A program made the position numbers and the translations under genes. The notes under the pieces were generated by a model. The model searched no databases, was not told the DNA's origin, and saw only the letters and a program-made list of their open reading frames with translations. This document shows positions 59,028 through 64,000 of a stretch of 64,000 nt of DNA, one piece after another. Numbering within the stretch: the first letter of the stretch is position 1; each line of letters starts with the position of its first letter. The stretch is from Anoplopoma fimbria (lineage: Eukaryota; Chordata; Actinopteri; Perciformes; Anoplopomatidae): the NCBI RefSeq assembly GCF_027596085.1, contig NC_072465.1, forward strand, positions 5,392,102 through 5,456,101. The letters are read 5' to 3'.

Positions 59028-61157
59028 GAAAGAAAAAGAGAAGAAAAGTAAACACTGTGATTTCGAAAAGTGAAGCGCAATCTTTATGTACTGTTCTGCT
59101 CACTCTGTAAGCTCTCTGTTTACACCAGTGATCTGCCTTACTCCCTGCGAGGGCTACTGCTATGTTTCCCTCTAAAATGATATCATACCAGTCCACATTT
59201 TATTCACACTCTCATGCACAAATGCAAATGTGAAGTCACAGTCATGCTTAACAATTTTTTTTACCTTTACTAAAGAAACAATACCAAACTTTCTTATTAG
59301 GACTGCGGTTGTAATAATTTATGGGTACAATAATGCAAAATTTAGCATTTTCATAATCTTAATGTTTGTAACAGGAAGGCCAATTTTCCAGCAATGGGAA
59401 ACAAACTCTTTTGTGCTTCTTTACCTTTCTTTTTTTATTTTCCCTCTTGTCATTCTTTTACTACAACCCTCTTTTCTTTTCACCAGTTCTCCCACTGTCC
59501 CCAAGTTTTTCTTCCCTTCTCCACCAGTACAGGGATCAAAAAGGAGGAGAGGTATAGAGGAGAGAAGCCAAGTAATAAAACATGGTTTTACACACCCAGT
59601 CAAGGCTCCTTTCTCCTGTGCAAAGAATAAGAAAAAGATAAGAACAAAGTGTGTGTGTCTGTGTGGCAAAGTATTCCCAACCAAGACTGGACACTTTCTC
59701 TGTGGCTGCTGGTATCTGAAGGCAGACCGGAGCCAAACAAAAGCCAGACGAGGCCCTGACAGTGAGTCACCCGAGAGCAGGGGGCCATTCATTGTGCTCT
59801 GTGCCCCAAATTATGATTAATGGAAAATAAACAACCTTGATGTGAAGTCTGCTTTGATTTTCTATGAGGCCTGACAGCACTGTAGTTTTAGCTACTCCTC
59901 TGGCCAAGAGAACAGCGCTGGACAAACACTCAACTCTCAGCCTCACGGTGCTTTCGCACAACAGCTTTAAATCAATGGACACACAGATAAAGAAACTGCT
60001 TTCACAACCTCTCTTCCTTTCACACACGCACTCTCTAGCAAGTCATCTCTGCACATCCGTAGACCAACAGAAACTCATATATGCACACAAACCGACATCT
60101 TGATTATATCAGTCCCCTCTGCTGCTAATGACCAGCTTGCGCGTAATTATATTAATTACCGTACGTGCCACGGCTGTCAATTGGCTGGCCAAAGAAAAAG
60201 GGAGAGCTTGATACAAGTAGAAAGGAGAAAAGGAGAGAAAAGAAGGGAAAGGAACAAAGCTACAGAAGAAGGAGTTGGTCGGAGTGGCAGATTGCAGAGA
60301 AGGAGGGAGGAAGAGAGAGGTCAGGAAAATAGAGTGCAGAGAGAACGAGAGAGAGGCAAAGACGGAGAGCGTAGTGAGAGAGGAAGCCTGATCAATTGTT
60401 CATTTTACAAAGTCACTGAGACGTGTCAGCAGTGTCAATAAGTGAATTAATTTGTCTGTGGGTCTCTGGAGCATGACACCATATCACTCTGCTCCCCTGA
60501 GACAAGCAGGGCCTCTAACCCTCTTCTGTCTCACACACACACACAAAAACACACAAAAACACACAAAACAATTCCATACAAGCATCATACATGGATATCG
60601 GGAACAGCTGACACAAAAACATTTTCATTTAAATGTCCCCGTGCTTTTAGATGCATATTCTCACCACACACACAACCTTTTTTAATCATCTGAAAGAATA
60701 CTGCAAGGACTTACATTAATTCCCTGGAGACTCACCCGACCCTCATTCATAACCACAACATGCCTAATTCTAAATTAACCCGAAAGGAAAAAAAGGCTTA
60801 ACCCGAAATGTCTGGATTTTCCTTCAATGGGATCAATGTTTTTGTTTCCAAAGTGGAGGTGAGTCCACATAACTTGACTATAAAAATAGATTTTTACCCC
60901 GACACTGTGATTTATACAAGAATATATAACAATTTAGGCATATATTTCACCTTCAACTACATGAATTAAAATCCAATTGAAATGTATTACTTGATAGCAA
61001 TACAAATATACACACACTCACAAATAATAATTCATCCTCTTCCGAGCAGCCATCCCCAAGGGAGGCTATTGTCCGCTGGTGACTGACATCAGTCAGCCAC
61101 CAAGAGGGACCCTCGACCACTGGCTGCCTGCTGTTTTCATTACAGAGCCATCACCTC

Positions 61158-61160
<3 letters not shown>

Positions 61161-61245
<85 letters not shown>
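61161..61245. repeat. (CA)42 microsatellite
   Basis: Uninterrupted CA array of 85 bp. Confidence 0.97.
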
Positions 61246-61247
<2 letters not shown>

Positions 61248-61384
61248 AAACTGTGTGCACTGACAAACACACTGACACACACTCACTCACTCGTCTGACA
61301 GATTCCCCTCAGTCCTGACTACCCATTCAATACAACTCAGCTAACATCCGCATTACGCCCTGACTTCCTCTATATCTCTCCCCC

Positions 61385-61630
61385 ACCTCCATTCATGGCC
61401 CACGGGGTCGAACCCTCTCCCCCTCGTGAGGCGCATTGTTGTTTGAGGGCTGCTGTGACGACCGCCCCAGGCTCCACCACCACCGCACCGCTTCCTCGCT
61501 ACAACTTCACAGCGGACCCACGCCGCAGAGCATGCTGGGAGCTTTTCATAATCCCACAAACACACTAACACTGTCGCTCACGGTTACCAGCGCATCTGCC
61601 AGCTGCCAGAGGGGCTCGAACACAGACGCA
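61385..61630. promoter_or_regulatory. CpG-richer stretch, candidate distal promoter
   Basis: GC-rich sequence with many CpGs for this window (GGGGTCGAACC, CTCGTGAGGCGC, GTGACGACCGCC, CCACGCCGCAG, GCTCGAACACAGACGC), wedged between two CA arrays. It lies upstream of tafa4 on that gene's strand, about 8.5 kb from the candidate leader exon. There is no TATA box or exon donor that I can tie to it. Confidence 0.2.
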
Positions 61631-61666
61631 CTATCTCGCAGAGACCCACACAGAGTGACACACATG

Positions 61667-61668
<2 letters not shown>

Positions 61669-61727
<59 letters not shown>
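61669..61727. repeat. (CA)29 microsatellite
   Basis: Uninterrupted CA array of 59 bp. Confidence 0.97.
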
Positions 61728-61730
<3 letters not shown>

Positions 61731-64000
61731 TGGAAGCAGCAGATTGCATCCAAGGTGATAGATAGAGCACTGTGGGAAAGAACTGTGCCCGTTCAATTAC
61801 AATCATTACTATCACTTTGGGGATTTGTCATGGTCAAAGTGAGTTGGAGCTGTGGAGGAATCACCTTGAGCCCAGTGAAGTGGTGTAATTTTCGGTTTTC
61901 ATAAAAGGGCCACAACGTCCTCAAAAACTCTCTCCCAATTGAAAATGATTCAAATCAAACATAAATTAATTACTCGAAAATTCCAAACAGATGTTTAAAA
62001 AAAGAATCCCTCAACGGTACATGACTGACTCTTTAAAAGCACTTGGCACCTGAAGAACGGTAATCCAACTAACACCGCAAACTGTCAACTACTCTCAAGC
62101 AGAGGAGCTGTTCATTTAAATGTGGTTCGCTGTGCCTTTCACTGTCGTCTCTGGGCTGGACAGGGGGAAGCCATGTGGCAGTGTGGGCTGTCAGTCAAAG
62201 CAGGACATGTTAGATGGAATTAGAGAGGTTCTGGACGGTGTGATGGCGACACACAGGAGACCGAGGCCTTGCTGTCACTGATTGACTGACTGACAGAAGG
62301 GAGAATGGAAGACAGGGAACACACACACACAGCTGTGGAGCTCCAACATGAGATCTCCACTGCTCTAACAAAGTGATTGCTGAGTGAACGTAAAGGCCAA
62401 AGTCATCACCACACCTTTGCTTAAAGGACACTCTAGAGCGCTTTCAGAGCTGGATCAGCTGTTAGTGAATTTGTATTGAAATGTGCAGTGATGTGGGTAA
62501 ACTATGACCTTCTATCTAGTTACTCAATTGTGCTCATATTTATTGGTGCATGATGCCTGTCTGTGCTGGGTTAGTGGTGATAATGAAAAATGGATGATGG
62601 CAATTCTATGTAAAATAACGATAGATAGTTGTTACATTTTTTTAAGATGATATTTATATTTGGCAAATAGCAATGTTTCCGTCAACACATGAATGTAATC
62701 TTGGTATAGATCCCTTAGATTTGTCTCTTTAAAGAATTGTGAATATATTTAGTGAGACATTTTTCAGCTGAAAAATCTACTTGTACTCCCAATGGTAATG
62801 GTGACACTGTTTTGAAATCACCTTAAACAAAGTTTGGCATTTCTGCACTGCAGGTGTTCCATTATTTGCTGACATGCAACAATACCAATGTAGCTGAAAT
62901 AAGCAGTCGATATATTGGTCGAACCGATTTCTCAGTCTAGCTGTAATTTTAATACATTAGTGTGGGACGCTCAATTTGGGAGGCAAATGCTAAGAAAATT
63001 ATTGAAATTAAGATTAAAAAAATGGAATGTATTGACTAAATAAATAGTCTGAGGCTGACTATACCAAAGTTAAAACCATTCTGAGCTCAAATCCTTTGAC
63101 AGATTAGGTCATAGTTTACACATAAACATCTAGTAATGTTAGTTAGAGTCTGATGGTGTCACCTTGCATGGTAGCCTGTCATCAATGGGTGAATGATATG
63201 CAATATACTACTGATTGTAAGTCGCTTTGGATAAAAGCGTCTGCTAAAATGACTGTAATGTAATGTAATGTAGTAAAGCATGGGGATTACATTACAGATG
63301 AAACTATAACATGCTGAGTTATTTGACGCACTTACTGCTGAGCAATAAACACAACAGGGGAAAGGATATGTGTGAGTCTGTTAGCTACAGAAAGGGGGAA
63401 AGTGATTTCCTTTATTCGTTGAGGCCTAATCTTGCTGAATCCCCACACACTGTTACAAGGTCCCACATGTTACCACACTGGCCTGACAGGTATATCTGAA
63501 CTTTAACCTTTATTTTTACCATGGGCCGTGACCTCTATCCAACTGTGGTTTTGTGGTTGAGACAAGAAACAGAGACACGCCGCACTCACAATCAATTGAT
63601 CTAATAACAGTCTTTCCTCCATTAAAGTCATGGATCTCCTGTTTGAGAGGAGACATCGTACCCTGGGTGAATTTTCTCTGAGGATAAGGGAGGACGTTAT
63701 TGTCCACTGCTTCTGCGTGAAGCCTATTCATGTTCTCTGACTCAATTCACCCAGAGACTGCCCGAGATGAAAAGCTGTCCAGGGCACTGTCATTTACAAA
63801 TGGGAGGCCTTTCTCCATCCTTCTGCCCATGACATGAAGGAAGGCCTCTCCTTTCTGCTCCCTCCAGTCGGAAAGTATCCATTCATCACATTCAATCTGT
63901 TAATGCCAGTGTGTGTGTGTGGAGGTGATCTCCAATCTGTCAAGCTGCTGTCACCTCACCAGTCCTACATGCCCGATCCCGGTTTATTCATCCAGCATAT
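61728..64000. other. upstream region, no gene seen
   Basis: AT-leaning sequence. Apart from the retroelement copy at 63160-63272, nothing is recognised. The last 300 bp are more balanced in composition and repeat-free, which may indicate constraint. Confidence 0.5.
63160..63272 (+). mobile_element. teleost SINE/LINE-type retroelement 3' region, second copy
   Basis: The same tail as at 44365 (TGTAAGTCGCTTTGGATAAA, then AGCGTCTGCTAAAATGACTG and ATGTA units, 63216-63272) is preceded by CACCTTGCATGGTAGCC and GTCATCAATGGGTGAATG. That body sequence also resembles common fish interspersed repeats. The left boundary is approximate. Confidence 0.7.

Larger units (their letters stand above)
55115..61160. 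other. upstream intergenic region of tafa4, no gene seen
   Basis: Contains CT and homopolymer runs listed separately and purine-rich sequence at 60200-60390. The 196-codon open frame at 59230-59820 (plus) begins only at GTG, is Phe/Leu-rich at first and Lys/Arg-rich later, and matches nothing known. It is treated as fortuitous. Confidence 0.5.

Noticed and set aside
59230..59820. 196-codon open frame on the plus strand
   Set aside because: It starts at GTG, which is not a normal vertebrate start, has shifting biased composition and matches nothing known.

Overview
The window looks like genomic DNA from a ray-finned (probably percomorph) fish. It is AT-leaning, intron- and intergene-dominated vertebrate DNA with about ten CA/TG arrays of 55-150 bp. 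It also carries several repeat families I recognise from teleost introns: the 3' tail that reads GTCGCTTTGGATAAAAGCG, the GGGCTGCAACTAACGATTA-type mobile element, and the TTCAACATTTTGGGAAA-type repeat. There is no operon-like organisation, rRNA, tRNA or CRISPR array.

One protein-coding gene can be reconstructed with confidence, on the minus strand from 51790 down to 31671. It is a TAFA (FAM19A) family gene for a small secreted, cysteine-rich, chemokine-like neuropeptide, best matched to TAFA4. Four coding exons (51676-51790, 44446-44601, 33944-34068, 31671-31682) join through GT/AG sites in phases 1, 1 and 0. They give a 135-residue precursor with a 29-residue signal peptide, ten cysteines in the mature part and the family C-terminus KTTKVTR. 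The last coding exon holds only VTR and the stop. A possible non-coding leader exon lies at 52866-53020, and a CpG-richer stretch near 61.4-61.6 kb is one candidate for the upstream promoter.

Layout: 1-31 kb is mostly sequence without recognised coding potential. It holds a plausible plus-strand TATA promoter and first exon (about 1.45-2.29 kb), a 115-bp-class tandem repeat (6.9-7.3 kb), a perfect 20-bp hairpin (18.9 kb), a few exon-like segments I cannot assign (19.2, 22.4, 25.4 and 28.7 kb), and homeodomain-motif-rich stretches that resemble conserved noncoding elements. 31-52 kb is the tafa4 transcription unit, with large introns carrying microsatellites and mobile elements. 52-64 kb is upstream sequence with an inverted pair of mobile-element copies and many CA and CT arrays.

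The most notable regulatory feature is a near-perfect inverted pair of RE1/NRSE (REST-binding) motifs at 34318-34382, inside tafa4 intron 2 and about 250 bp before coding exon 3. Because TAFA4 is a neuronal gene, REST-mediated silencing outside neurons is a natural hypothesis. I did not find a clearly new biological system. The remaining candidates are listed with their limits.
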